Shown here one piece after another: positions 52,172 to 61,730 of a DNA stretch of 64,000 nt; position 1 is the stretch's first letter; the number at the start of each line of letters is the position of its first letter. The notes beneath the pieces are model-generated. The model saw only the letters and a program-made list of their open reading frames with translations, was not told where the DNA came from and ran no database searches. Source of the DNA: an uncultured Clostridia bacterium (lineage in GTDB: Bacteria > Bacillota > Clostridia > UBA1381); the NCBI GenBank assembly GCA_934454145.1, contig CAKSFT010000007.1:124001-188000 (forward strand), read 5' to 3'. A program made the position numbers and the translations under genes.

Positions 52172-54901
52172 TCACCTTATAATATAAATATCACACACCT
52201 GTGAATACTGTTTTTTCAAGATTACCGTATCACCGGGCAAAATCTCGGAGTTTTGCGAATTGCTTACCTCCATGGTGTCCGTGTCGAGAAGAGTATACGT
52301 GTTCTGCCCGTATACAGTGCTGATATAGTGTGACTCCTGATATGTTTCGTCCTTGCCGCTGTCCGAAACATTTACCAGCAAAATGTTGTTGTCCTTTCTG
52401 TCAACAACCTTGCCGTAGACAAGCAGCAGCTGCGGCATGTCGGCGGCGGTCTTTGCGGGCGGCTCGACTGTGGAGCTGTTGCCTGCCTGCACTCTGTAGC
52501 CGCCGACGTTTTTATAGCTTACCAAAACTCTCACCGACTCGATTTCTCCCAGTGCATTTGCCTCAAACTGGATAATGTCGCCCTTGGAGAGCTTGCTCAA
52601 ACCGCCTTCCGTTCCATACCACTTTGTCCCCGATTCCGGCTCGATTTTCACCGCGTCCGCGCTTAGGTTTCGGCTTACAAGGTTTCCGCCCGAATAGAAA
52701 TAAATCTTTATGACTTCTTCGTCATCTTCATTCAAACCGCGCTCGACTTTCTGTATCATGTACGAGCGGCTGTTTGCGTCAAGGGTGGAAGTGTCCGGAC
52801 CCTTTGTCCCGACTGTCGCAAACTCGGGGACATAAAATTTGTCTGCATTGTACAGTGTCACTGTTTCTTTTTCAAAATAATAATCGGAACTATAGCCCTG
52901 TGTCAGCTTTGTCTTAACCTTGTATGCTTTTTCATTTGTTTTCAGGCTTTCTGCCTGCGGCACCTCAAATGCCGTTGTGCTGCCGACATAATATTTTGCC
53001 CCGACAAGGCTCATATAAAGCCTGGACTCTTCGCCGCCGGAGCCGCATACATAGTCCTTCGTAAGGGGATAGTCCACAGTCCCCGGGGTTTTCCCCAGGC
53101 GGTCAAGCGGCAGTGCAAGCTCTGTGATTTTGCCGTCCTTTGTCTTGAACACAACAATGTCGCTCTGCGTCTTTCCGGCGGAGTCTACCAGAGAATTGTA
53201 AACCTCGCTGTCGGCAAGCCTCGCGCCGCCCGTGTGCAAAGGTGAATAAAATTTTACTTTTTCAGAGAGTTCAAAGCTTTGGATTTTTCCCGAATCGGTG
53301 TATGCCTTGATGAAATATTTTTCCGTTTCCTCGTCCTCATATGCATTTGTGACATATGCATATTCAAATTCGCCCGACATTTTCACCCCGGCGATGTATC
53401 CGTCGGCAGAAAGATAAAAATCTCCGCTCTTGCCCATTTGCGGCACAGTTGTCAGCTTTCCTCCCTCAATGACTTTCTTAAAGGTTTTTGACAGATAATA
53501 TTTTTCACCGTCAATCTCATAAAAATCGCCCTTTTCGTCATCTCCGATTCCGCTGACCGTCCCGTTTACGGCATTCTGAGAAACCACAATATTGTAAATC
53601 TTTTCCCCGTTTTTCAGGCTTATTTCTTCTACTGTTGCTATGTTGTATTTCTGCAAAGCCCCGATTTCCGCCGCCGCTTTGTTCAGCGTGATATTGACGG
53701 CTGTTTCGCTGTCCGCCTTGACCGAGCCTCCGCCATACATAAACGCAATAATCCCCGAAAGCCCCGACACTCCGTCTATCGGATAATCATAATATACATG
53801 AACAAACACCGCGTCTGCAGAATTGTCGCCGTCATTGTCCGTTATTTCCAGTTTGTCCGCCGCCTCAAGATACTCCTCGCCGACATTGCTTATACGGTCG
53901 TGATATACTCCGTTACAAAACACTGCCGCATCCGAGTCGATTTTTATGCGATAGTTCTTCTTTCCGTCAAATGCAGAAATTTTTCCGTCCGAAAAGCTTT
54001 CAAAATCCTCCGGCAAAATCTCCCATGTTTTTGTTGCCTTTGTGTTTTCCCACATACATATGATGCGGTCGCCGTCATCGCCGCAATCGGCATAAGCACA
54101 CACCGCCTTGCCCATCATGAAAATGTCCGCGGCGCCCGTTGTCCTGAATCTGCGCTTGTTTATCTCAATTTCATCTTCCGCAAGAATTTTATCGGGGTCA
54201 AAATTCATATAATATACCCCTGTCACAACACCCTTTTGCAGGAATATGTCCCTCTTGGAGAGATATGTTTCATTCTCGTTTTCCTCAATGCGTGTCCCGT
54301 CCGCGTCTATCGTGGTTTTCGCCGCCGGCATATTCACGGCATTCTCAAGCGCCGCAAAAAAGTCACGGTATGTCACCTCTTTGTCGCGCCCAGCCGCGAT
54401 GCCCTCAAAAACCCCGTGCTCTTCGGCATAAGCAAAGCTGTCCTGTGCAATTATTTCATAATGCAAGGCCCTCAAAAGCCATTTTGCCAAATCAACATAC
54501 GTGAGTCCTCTGTCGGGATAAAAATTTTCCCCCTCTTCCAGCACTCCGTATTGTTTTGCGGTATATATGCCCGAGGCATATTCATTTGCCGTGCTCACAT
54601 CTTTATATGGGCTCTCGGGCGCTTTTTCGCCAAGCGTGCCGGTCAGTATTTTTGCCATGGTTTTTGCCCCGTACGCCCTCGTCACCTTTTTTGCCATGTC
54701 AAAGCTTTCCTGTGGTTCGTCAATAAAACCGAGATATGAAAGCAAATCATAAATACACTTATAGTCGCTGTTGTCCGACGCCGATTCACCCGAAAGAAAT
54801 CTTTTCGGCACAGGCACATCGTCCTCAACGGCATAAGCCGCCGCCGAAAATCCCATCCAGACCGCCAGTACCGCTGCAATAAATCTATTGTACTTTTTCA
54901 T
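52172..54901 (-). CDS. Large secreted protein with degenerate SLH-like N-terminus
   Basis: This 909-residue exported protein has a signal peptide (1-25). Residues ~40-200 show worn SLH-like repeats (YKDVSTANEYASGIYTAKQYGVL, FYPDRGLTYVDLAKWLLRAL). The long remainder (~210-909) is beta-rich, with repeated GxxKxY and EIxxVRV-type strands and no catalytic motif I can name. The start codon lies inside the end of the upstream SLH gene (17-nt overlap), so translation is coupled. It is likely a cell-surface structural or binding protein. Confidence 0.75.
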   Translation of the reverse strand: MKKYNRFIAAVLAVWMGFSAAAYAVEDDVPVPKRFLSGESASDNSDYKCIYDLLSYLGFIDEPQESFDMAKKVTRAYGAKTMAKILTGTLGEKAPESPYKDVSTANEYASGIYTAKQYGVLEEGENFYPDRGLTYVDLAKWLLRALHYEIIAQDSFAYAEEHGVFEGIAAGRDKEVTYRDFFAALENAVNMPAAKTTIDADGTRIEENENETYLSKRDIFLQKGVVTGVYYMNFDPDKILAEDEIEINKRRFRTTGAADIFMMGKAVCAYADCGDDGDRIICMWENTKATKTWEILPEDFESFSDGKISAFDGKKNYRIKIDSDAAVFCNGVYHDRISNVGEEYLEAADKLEITDNDGDNSADAVFVHVYYDYPIDGVSGLSGIIAFMYGGGSVKADSETAVNITLNKAAAEIGALQKYNIATVEEISLKNGEKIYNIVVSQNAVNGTVSGIGDDEKGDFYEIDGEKYYLSKTFKKVIEGGKLTTVPQMGKSGDFYLSADGYIAGVKMSGEFEYAYVTNAYEDEETEKYFIKAYTDSGKIQSFELSEKVKFYSPLHTGGARLADSEVYNSLVDSAGKTQSDIVVFKTKDGKITELALPLDRLGKTPGTVDYPLTKDYVCGSGGEESRLYMSLVGAKYYVGSTTAFEVPQAESLKTNEKAYKVKTKLTQGYSSDYYFEKETVTLYNADKFYVPEFATVGTKGPDTSTLDANSRSYMIQKVERGLNEDDEEVIKIYFYSGGNLVSRNLSADAVKIEPESGTKWYGTEGGLSKLSKGDIIQFEANALGEIESVRVLVSYKNVGGYRVQAGNSSTVEPPAKTAADMPQLLLVYGKVVDRKDNNILLVNVSDSGKDETYQESHYISTVYGQNTYTLLDTDTMEVSNSQNSEILPGDTVILKKQYSQVCDIYIIR

Positions 54902-57701
54902 TTTTCACCTCATATATTCTCAGCATTCTCGAAATAACCGTCAATGCCTCCGCCCTTGTCGCATTTGCCTTCGGGAAAAACATATTTCCCCCTCTGCCCG
55001 TCAAAATTCCTCCTGCATGTGCAAATCCGACTGCGTCTTTTGCCCAGTCCGAAATCTCACTGCTGTCGGCAAAATCAGCCGCGCCCGCTTTTTCTTTGGC
55101 ACTGTTTAGAATATTGTTTATCACAACAGCCATCTCTTCGCGTGTGATGTTGTCCTCAGGGCGGAAAAATCCGTCCGCTCCCGACATAAGCCCTCTTTCG
55201 GCGGCGCCCAGAACCGCCTCATAATACCACTTGTCCGCGCTGATGTCCTTTATTTCGGCAACGGCTTTTTGCGGCATGTCTGCAAAAGCCTTTGAAATCA
55301 TTGCCGCAAACTGCGCCCTTGTGACAATCCCGTCCGGGTTGAAAGTCCCGTCGCCCATGCCGTTTACGATTCCTTTTTCGTACATGCCGGCAATCTCCTG
55401 TGCCGCCCAGTGTCCCTTTATGTCAGAAAATATTTCATTTTCTGACGGTTTTGGCTCTGTCGGCTCTTTTGTTTCGTCGTTCTTTTTTCCGTCTTCCACC
55501 TTCGGCACGGCAGGCATTGCGCTCGCGCCGCCGCCCCCGCCGGAGCCGCCTTTGGAAATATTTGCCGAGACTGTTACGCTTTCGCTTTTGACCGCATCGC
55601 CGTCATACGGATAGTTCTTTGCCTTTGGCGTCAGCTCGGCATGCACTTTCATGCCTGCCATGTCCTTTGTGAGCACAAGGCTGTCACCGTCCTGCAAAAA
55701 CCTTGTGTCGGCATACCATTTCACTTCGCACTCGCCTTCATCGCCGTTTAAGTCGCTGTATACATAGCTTACATATATGCTCTGTCCCACTTTTGCACTG
55801 CCGTTTATTTTTATGTCGGAAACAGTCGGTCTCATCAGCCCGTACACCGCTTCGCTGAAGACCTCTTCGCCTTCGGCAGTGGACTTTACGGGCGTTACCC
55901 CTGCTTTTATGAGGCAGTCACAGTCGTCCTTTGTCACAGTGTATGTTTTCTCTGTCCCGATTTTCTCAAAAGTCTTTCCCCCGTCCGTGCTTCTGTACCA
56001 GCAGTATTTCTCTTCCTTTCGCTCCTGGTTGTTTGCATCAAAATAGTCAAAACTTACGCCAAGCTCACCGTTTTCTTTCATTTCTCCCAAAATCTTCACG
56101 TTTTCCGCCTTTGGCAGAAAAAATCCGGTAAAGACTTCGCTCATTGTTTCTTCACCCTCATACGGTTCCTCTGTTGACACCGGGGTCACGGAAAACTTAA
56201 AATATTTGTTCTTGTCATGCTCTGTCAAAGCATACTCAAGTCCGTCCGCACTTTCAATCAGCTTAAACTCGCCGTCGGGAGTGTCACAGCAATACCATTT
56301 GTACAAGCTCTTTCCTTCCTTTTCCTCCCCCGGCTTGTCATTTATGTCGCTATATACATAGCTTGCTCTCAACACAGAATCGCTTTTGAGCTCTCCCAAA
56401 AACCCGAGTTTCACCTGTGATGCCGCCGGTGCGACATTCCCGACAACCCTGAAATGGTATATGTCTGTCTGGGTTTTGCCGTTCTCTGTGTCGGTGCCCG
56501 TCACAGTCAGCACATAATCGCCCACCTCTGTCAGCCGTGTGCCCGACACAAATGCCTTTTCTTCACCGCCCGGCGTTTTCAGAACTGCCTCTATGGTTCC
56601 CCTTGGGTTCTGCGGAATAACCGGCGTGATGTCGGAATACACTCCGCCCTCCTCCGGGTCTGCCATTTTGTCAAACATTCTCTGTGTCGTAAAAGTATAT
56701 TCATAATCCTCCGGCAGCGGCAGATATTGTGTCTGCGCCGCTTTTATGCCCTGTTTCAGCACAACCCTGTATTCGCTGTTGTATTCCAAAAGGCCCGGGA
56801 ATGTCAGGGTTATCCTGTTGTCCGCGGCATCCGTGCTGTATTTTTCACTGCCTGTCTGCACGCCGTTTTCATAAACCGAAACAGAATCCGCCACGCCTGC
56901 CGCGTCAATATTTACGTTGAAATCCAAAGACACATCGGCGTCAATCGCGGCGACAGCGCCGTTTTCGGGCTTTGTCCCCGTCACCGACAGCCCCAGCTGG
57001 CGCACATACACGTCATCTATCCAGTACACTGCGTCGCTGTTGATTTTCGGCACCCATGCCTCAGCGCCGTCGCGGTAGTTTGCGGCGATATAAAACGTCA
57101 CTTTTGATATGTCGCTGAGGGTTGCTTTTGCATTATAAACCGTATCTTTTCCGTTTGCGGTTGCCTTGACGGAATATGTGTTGTTTTCAAAATCAAAGGT
57201 CAACAGAAATTTTACATAATTTTTGCTGTTTAATGTTGCAAGATAATTGCCCATGCCGTTGAAAAACAACGAATCCGTATAATGATAATACGTACCGATT
57301 CTCGCCCCCGACGAATTGAGCACAAAGCTGTTGTTGAACAACGCGCTTATGCTGTCCGCTCTCACAGAAAATCCCACCTCCGCGACACCGCGGTTTATTT
57401 TGTCAAAGCTTATTTCAAATCCTGTTTCGGGGTTTGAGTTTTTTGAAACCTCCTGCTTTTTTTGCTGAATCCTGACAGCATTTGTTCCGCTTACGGGGTC
57501 TTTTTCCACAGTGACGCTGTCGCCCTCGGCGGAATCCTTCACCGCCAGCCCGGCGATGCCCGTTTCGGAAAGCTTTGTGCCGGGTGCATATTCTTCAAAG
57601 CTTTCGTCCGCAAAGGTAAAGCTGTCCCTTGCCGACGCCCTTCCCGGCGCTGTGCCCAAAACAATCAAACAAGCAGTCAAAACCGACATAAATTTTTTCA
57701 T
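54885..57701 (-). CDS. SLH-anchored multi-module surface protein
   Basis: This 938-residue secreted protein has a signal peptide (1-24), one copy of the ~205-residue module shared with the giant protein (~27-232), an Ig-like domain (~237-342), three further ~95-residue Ig-like repeats with a YxYSDxN core (~425-720), a Gly/Pro linker, and three C-terminal SLH domains (~755-925: IKGHWAAQEIAGMYEKGIVNG, PDGIVTRAQFAAMI). SLH domains bind pyruvylated secondary wall polymer, so it is a cell-wall-attached adhesin or scaffold. It follows the beta-helix gene by 24 nt. Confidence 0.88.
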   Translation of the reverse strand: MKKFMSVLTACLIVLGTAPGRASARDSFTFADESFEEYAPGTKLSETGIAGLAVKDSAEGDSVTVEKDPVSGTNAVRIQQKKQEVSKNSNPETGFEISFDKINRGVAEVGFSVRADSISALFNNSFVLNSSGARIGTYYHYTDSLFFNGMGNYLATLNSKNYVKFLLTFDFENNTYSVKATANGKDTVYNAKATLSDISKVTFYIAANYRDGAEAWVPKINSDAVYWIDDVYVRQLGLSVTGTKPENGAVAAIDADVSLDFNVNIDAAGVADSVSVYENGVQTGSEKYSTDAADNRITLTFPGLLEYNSEYRVVLKQGIKAAQTQYLPLPEDYEYTFTTQRMFDKMADPEEGGVYSDITPVIPQNPRGTIEAVLKTPGGEEKAFVSGTRLTEVGDYVLTVTGTDTENGKTQTDIYHFRVVGNVAPAASQVKLGFLGELKSDSVLRASYVYSDINDKPGEEKEGKSLYKWYCCDTPDGEFKLIESADGLEYALTEHDKNKYFKFSVTPVSTEEPYEGEETMSEVFTGFFLPKAENVKILGEMKENGELGVSFDYFDANNQERKEEKYCWYRSTDGGKTFEKIGTEKTYTVTKDDCDCLIKAGVTPVKSTAEGEEVFSEAVYGLMRPTVSDIKINGSAKVGQSIYVSYVYSDLNGDEGECEVKWYADTRFLQDGDSLVLTKDMAGMKVHAELTPKAKNYPYDGDAVKSESVTVSANISKGGSGGGGGASAMPAVPKVEDGKKNDETKEPTEPKPSENEIFSDIKGHWAAQEIAGMYEKGIVNGMGDGTFNPDGIVTRAQFAAMISKAFADMPQKAVAEIKDISADKWYYEAVLGAAERGLMSGADGFFRPEDNITREEMAVVINNILNSAKEKAGAADFADSSEISDWAKDAVGFAHAGGILTGRGGNMFFPKANATRAEALTVISRMLRIYEVKNEKVQ

Positions 57702-57725
57702 GGCTACCTCCTTTTTGCACTTTGT

Positions 57726-60305
57726 TTAAAGTCTGTCTACAAGATTTTTTATCATATCTTCGTCCAAGACACCCTCCATATCCTTTCCGCTCACCACGAT
57801 AAGCCCCGCGTCGTCCCACAAAACCTTCTTTTGGAACAAATCGCTGACTGACCTGAGCGGCACAAGCGTCCTTGAATTTTCAATAATACATTCTCCCAAA
57901 AGCTCTGTTTCTCCGCCGTCAATCAAAGCCTTTTTGCTGTTTTTTTCAAGCTCCAGCCTTTTGCCGTTGTATTCAATCAATATTTTGCCTTCGTCATATG
58001 TGACGTCCGCGCCCAGCATTTCCCCCAGGAATCTTATCGGCACATATGTAAGATTATTTTTTATCTTTGGCGTCACGCCGATATTGTCCTTGTCTATCAG
58101 TTTTTTTGTCCAGTTTACATATGCGCACGGCTTGCCGACCGCCAGCACAACCGCGTCGTCGGAAAGTGCGCTCTTCAGGCGCGAGGTTATCAGCCCGGCT
58201 TTGTTGTAATCCGCCGCACGGAAGTCCGGAAGCTTTGCCGCCGCCTCGTCCGAAATCTGATAATTTTCGTTTTCCGGGTCCTCAAAGGCATTCATGCCGA
58301 CAGTTGCACCGTCGTCATATTCCGACCAGTTTTTCATCATCGCCACCGTCACGTCATTCGACATCGGCTGCAAATCTATGACCTTCCCGACCTTGCAGCT
58401 GATGTTATTCTTTATGACATTAAACTTTGGCGCCACGGGATTGTCGTCCTCCAAAATATCTGACAGGTGCTCAAATTTTTTGTACGCATCGTTCAGCTTA
58501 AAATTGCCTGCGTCCACCCCCAGGTTCGGCAGATATTCTGTGCCGTATCCCACGCCTATTGCCGAAACCAGAACAGAACTTTCCTTGTTGTTTACAAACA
58601 CATTGTCATTGACCTTGTTGTCACGGCCGCCGTTTACAAAAACACCTGTGCCGTCTATGTTATAAAAAAGGTTCTGTTCAACTGTGATTCCGCTCTGCAC
58701 GTCATCAAGATATATCCCATATTGCCCCGAATGGTCAGAGTCGGAATTTATGTCGTGGATAATGTTTTTGCGCAGCACCGTTCCGCGCTTTACAAGGCTT
58801 CTGCCGGTATAGCAGGCGCCCATGTCCGCCGCCTCCTTCAGCACATCGGAAATATCGTTGTACTCAATCACATTTTCCAAACCGGAAAATTGTATCGCAA
58901 GGTGCGGGCCGTCATAAAAGGTGTTGAACCGCGCCGTGTTTCCGCAGCCGTTCAGGGTCAGCGCACCATAGTATGTCTTGTTAAGCCTCCCGAAATTGTG
59001 CACCCAGTTGTTTGTCACAAGCACATTGCCCGGCTCAAGAGTTTCCTCATTGCCGCATTCAACCGCAATTCCTCTTCCGCCCACATTGTATATGTGCGAG
59101 CTGTCTACGGTCACGTTTTTTGAATAATAAACATTTACACCGTTGCCGGAAACATTTTTTACGGTATTCCCGAAAAGCTTTATGTTTTCGGAATTATTCA
59201 CCGAAATTCCGCCGCTTCTTGTCCCTGCAAAATTGATGTCCCGTATTTCAATATTTTTGCAGTTTTCAATTTTAATCAGGTTGTTTGAAGAAAATCCCAA
59301 AAGGATTTTGCTGTCCTTGTTGTTATCCAAGGGATATATGTAAAATTCGCCCGTGTCCTTGTCATAAAACCATTCCCCCGGCGAATCCAATTCGCACAGC
59401 AGGTTGTATATATAAAATCTCTGCCCTTCCGCAAGCCCAAAAGATGACGGATACTCACTCTGGATTGTCATGTTTTCTGTGTCAACACTCCTTAGCGGTG
59501 TTGTCTGGTCAGACCAGTCATACCGCCAATAGCCGAAAAGCCATGCATTTTCCGCTTCTCCCCATTTTTCCAGGCGCTCTTTTGAAACATTTACCTTGAA
59601 AATCATTGTCGGCGCCTCTTTCAGCGGCGGCAATGTGCTTTTGTCGGCAATTCTCCCCGGGACAAGCCCTTCCTGCACAACAGTCCCCACCCTCAGGTAT
59701 TCCCCGGCATCGGGATATCTTGCAATGCTTGTTATTTGGTCGTTGTAGAAAACCTCCGGGGTTGCCAGCATCTCGTTTGCACTGCTTATGTCATCGGGAT
59801 AACTTGCATGCAAATCCCATTGGCTGTGACCCGTGACATACAGCCTGTTGTATGCCGCGACATTGTTGTCACGCAGATTGTATGAATAGATTTTTCCCTT
59901 TGCGGCGTCGGCAAAATCTCCGTTTTCCGCCTTTTTGCAGTCGCCCAGCGTGATTTCTGTGCCCCCCACAATATTTACCTCTTCAAGGGGATATGCCCTG
60001 TACACCACCGGCGCGCCTTCTTCGCCGCTGTCCTCGGCGCCGAATGCAACAGATTCCGAAACAGCATAACTTCCCCCTCTTATCGTAACAGTGACCCCGC
60101 CTGACGGATAAGCCTTATTTTTCTTCAGCTCCCTCACGGCATCTCTTGCCTCGACAATGCTTGAAAACGGTTTCGCAAGGCTTCCGTCGCCTGCGTCCGC
60201 CGCATTGGCGTCCACAAAGTATTCAATCCGCTCTTCTGCATGCACAGCCGCGGCCATGGGCACAAGCATCGAAAATGATAAAAATAAAGGTAAATATCTC
60301 TTCAT
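57726..60305 (-). CDS. Secreted right-handed beta-helix protein with stalk domain
   Basis: This 859-residue protein has a signal peptide (1-24). An N-terminal pattern VDANAADAGDGS..PFSSIVEARDAVRELK leads into a right-handed beta-helix (~30-640) with DSPGEWFYDKDTGEFYIYP, as in GH141-like or polysaccharide lyase folds. Two C-terminal copper-amine-oxidase-N-like stalk motifs follow (~750-845: TYVPIRFLGEMLGADV and RTLVPLRSVSDLF). It heads the minus-strand surface operon. ATG 60305 has GGAGG upstream. Repeat S5 lies in its leader. Confidence 0.87.
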   Translation of the reverse strand: MKRYLPLFLSFSMLVPMAAAVHAEERIEYFVDANAADAGDGSLAKPFSSIVEARDAVRELKKNKAYPSGGVTVTIRGGSYAVSESVAFGAEDSGEEGAPVVYRAYPLEEVNIVGGTEITLGDCKKAENGDFADAAKGKIYSYNLRDNNVAAYNRLYVTGHSQWDLHASYPDDISSANEMLATPEVFYNDQITSIARYPDAGEYLRVGTVVQEGLVPGRIADKSTLPPLKEAPTMIFKVNVSKERLEKWGEAENAWLFGYWRYDWSDQTTPLRSVDTENMTIQSEYPSSFGLAEGQRFYIYNLLCELDSPGEWFYDKDTGEFYIYPLDNNKDSKILLGFSSNNLIKIENCKNIEIRDINFAGTRSGGISVNNSENIKLFGNTVKNVSGNGVNVYYSKNVTVDSSHIYNVGGRGIAVECGNEETLEPGNVLVTNNWVHNFGRLNKTYYGALTLNGCGNTARFNTFYDGPHLAIQFSGLENVIEYNDISDVLKEAADMGACYTGRSLVKRGTVLRKNIIHDINSDSDHSGQYGIYLDDVQSGITVEQNLFYNIDGTGVFVNGGRDNKVNDNVFVNNKESSVLVSAIGVGYGTEYLPNLGVDAGNFKLNDAYKKFEHLSDILEDDNPVAPKFNVIKNNISCKVGKVIDLQPMSNDVTVAMMKNWSEYDDGATVGMNAFEDPENENYQISDEAAAKLPDFRAADYNKAGLITSRLKSALSDDAVVLAVGKPCAYVNWTKKLIDKDNIGVTPKIKNNLTYVPIRFLGEMLGADVTYDEGKILIEYNGKRLELEKNSKKALIDGGETELLGECIIENSRTLVPLRSVSDLFQKKVLWDDAGLIVVSGKDMEGVLDEDMIKNLVDRL

Positions 60306-60333
60306 GTCAATCCTCCTTGTACAAATCATATAT

Positions 60334-60367
60334 AAGTAATTGTAAAATGCAAATTCTGCAATTACCT
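60334..60367 (-). repeat. Short palindromic repeat S5, upstream of the beta-helix gene
   Basis: A 34-bp inverted repeat (AAGTAATTGTAAAATGC with GCAAATTCTGCAATTACCT) ends 28 nt before the start at 60305. It is flanked by ACAAATCATAT and ACAAAATCATAT (one-base indel), consistent with a target duplication. Its right flank overlaps the -35 region of the divergent AraC promoter. Confidence 0.82.
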
Positions 60368-60380
60368 ACAAAATCATATA

Positions 60381-60409
60381 TTGACTTCTCTATGTTTTTA
60401 TTATATAAT
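60381..60409 (+). promoter_or_regulatory. Promoter of the AraC regulator
   Basis: TTGACT, a 17-nt spacer and TATAAT. The leader to the start codon is about 130 nt. Confidence 0.75.
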
Positions 60410-60544
60410 GTGAAATATATCAATTCAATATCCTATTATGCTGTTTAGTACTCTTATAATGCTGTTTTTATGTGAATTTTAACATAAAATATCACAATAA
60501 CAGAATATATTTCAAAAAATTCACCAAAAAATGGGGGTGTGTTT

Positions 60545-61375
60545 ATGCCGAAGATAGATTTTGAATCGGTTATGCTTTTGGGGCTGCCCGTAGATTTTTA
60601 TGAAACCACCATATACACAACAATCCAGAAAGAAAACTGGCACGAATATGTGGAGCTTATCTTTGCCGTAGAAGGCTCGGGATATGTAAAAGTCGATTCG
60701 GAATATATTCCGATTGAAAAAAATGAATTTTGCATCATAAATTCGTATCTGCTGCACGGCGCAAAAGGGAATCCGGAAGGGTTTCATTTTTACAATTTGC
60801 TTATCTCCGCCGATTTTTGCAACTACAATGGGCTGGACATAAAAAATTTCACCTTTGAAACAAAATTCCGCGACGACGAACTCAAAAACAAGCTTTTGTC
60901 CCTGTATATTGCATACAGAAACCGCCTTGACCCGTTCCATTATGCGCATGTCAGCCTGGCATTTCTTGATTTTATGATTCATCTGGTAAAATACCACGCA
61001 TCACCGACCGCAAAACAAAACGAACAGCAGGATATCGCACTGGCGATTGGATATATACGCTCGCATATAGACAAAAAAATGACTGTGGACGAAATTGCAA
61101 AACAAAGCGGACTGAGCAAATATCATTTTGAAAGAAAATTTAAAAAAGAACTCGGTTGTTCCGTGCTTGATTACATCAACAAACTGCGATGTACAGAAAT
61201 ATGCCGCAAATTAAATTCAAGCTCCGCCACCATAAAAGAATGTTTTAACATGTCATGTTTCAGCAATTATTCTTATTTTGCAAAAATGTTTAAAAAACAC
61301 ATAGGAATCTCGCCGTCACAGTACAAAAAAGAGTGTGACAGAAAAAACTCATGCAATAAGCCTTCGGGCGGGTAA
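60545..61375 (+). CDS. AraC-family transcriptional regulator
   Basis: This 276-residue regulator has an N-terminal cupin-like sensing domain (~10-150; EYVELIFAVEGSGYVKVD and a cluster with HGAKGNPEGF) and a C-terminal double HTH (~175-270: MTVDEIAKQSGLSKYHFERKFK, FNMSCFSNYSYFAKMFKKHIG). It is divergent from the surface-protein operon and probably activates it in response to a sugar. ATG 60545 follows GGGGGTG; GTG 60539 is less likely. Confidence 0.92.
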   Translation: MPKIDFESVMLLGLPVDFYETTIYTTIQKENWHEYVELIFAVEGSGYVKVDSEYIPIEKNEFCIINSYLLHGAKGNPEGFHFYNLLISADFCNYNGLDIKNFTFETKFRDDELKNKLLSLYIAYRNRLDPFHYAHVSLAFLDFMIHLVKYHASPTAKQNEQQDIALAIGYIRSHIDKKMTVDEIAKQSGLSKYHFERKFKKELGCSVLDYINKLRCTEICRKLNSSSATIKECFNMSCFSNYSYFAKMFKKHIGISPSQYKKECDRKNSCNKPSGG

Positions 61376-61415
61376 ATATACACACGGCTATCGCGTGATT
61401 TTTTACACAATCAAA

Positions 61416-61598
61416 GGGGGGGGCTGTTTGGACAGCCCCCTGAGCGTGTCGATAATCTATCGGCACGCCAGTAAGCTTCGAAAAAGGAAGGTAAATTTGC
61501 CGAACATGGATTCGTCGGCGTATGTGTATACGGCAGAGTCCATGTTCGGTGAAAGCAAGCAAAACACCTTGAAATCTCGATGATTTCAAGGTGTTTTT
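61416..61598 (+). ncRNA. Multi-hairpin intergenic block (candidate small RNA)
   Basis: Four hairpins follow one another: GGGGCTGT-TTGG-ACAGCCCC (61416-61440), CGTGTCGATA-ATC-TATCGGCACG (61445-61467), CCGAACATGGA/TCCATGTTCGG with an inner CGTAT/ATACG stem (61500-61549), and a terminator AAAACACCTTGAAATC/GATTTCAAGGTGTTTT (61561-61598) with a U-run. An 82-codon frame crosses the block, but the helices dominate. I see no known RNA family. Confidence 0.45.
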
Positions 61599-61695
61599 AA
61601 TGTGGTTATATTATAAACAATACAATTGAATTTTAACTTAAAAATATATTTATGTTTTATTTGCTTGCGGTTGACCGACTTTTTCGACAGCCTGA

Positions 61696-61722
61696 GGGGG
61701 CTGTTTGGACAGCCCCCCTTTT
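61696..61722 (+). terminator. Terminator before the MATE gene
   Basis: GGGGGCTGT-TTGG-ACAGCCCCC followed by six T. It repeats the first hairpin of the 61416 block almost exactly. Confidence 0.75.
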
Positions 61723-61730
61723 TTACAGTA

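Noticed and set aside
61335..61583. 82-codon frame after the AraC gene
   Set aside because: It begins inside the AraC coding end without a ribosome-binding site and runs through four hairpins, so RNA or repeat structure explains the block better. It is kept as a weak possibility only.
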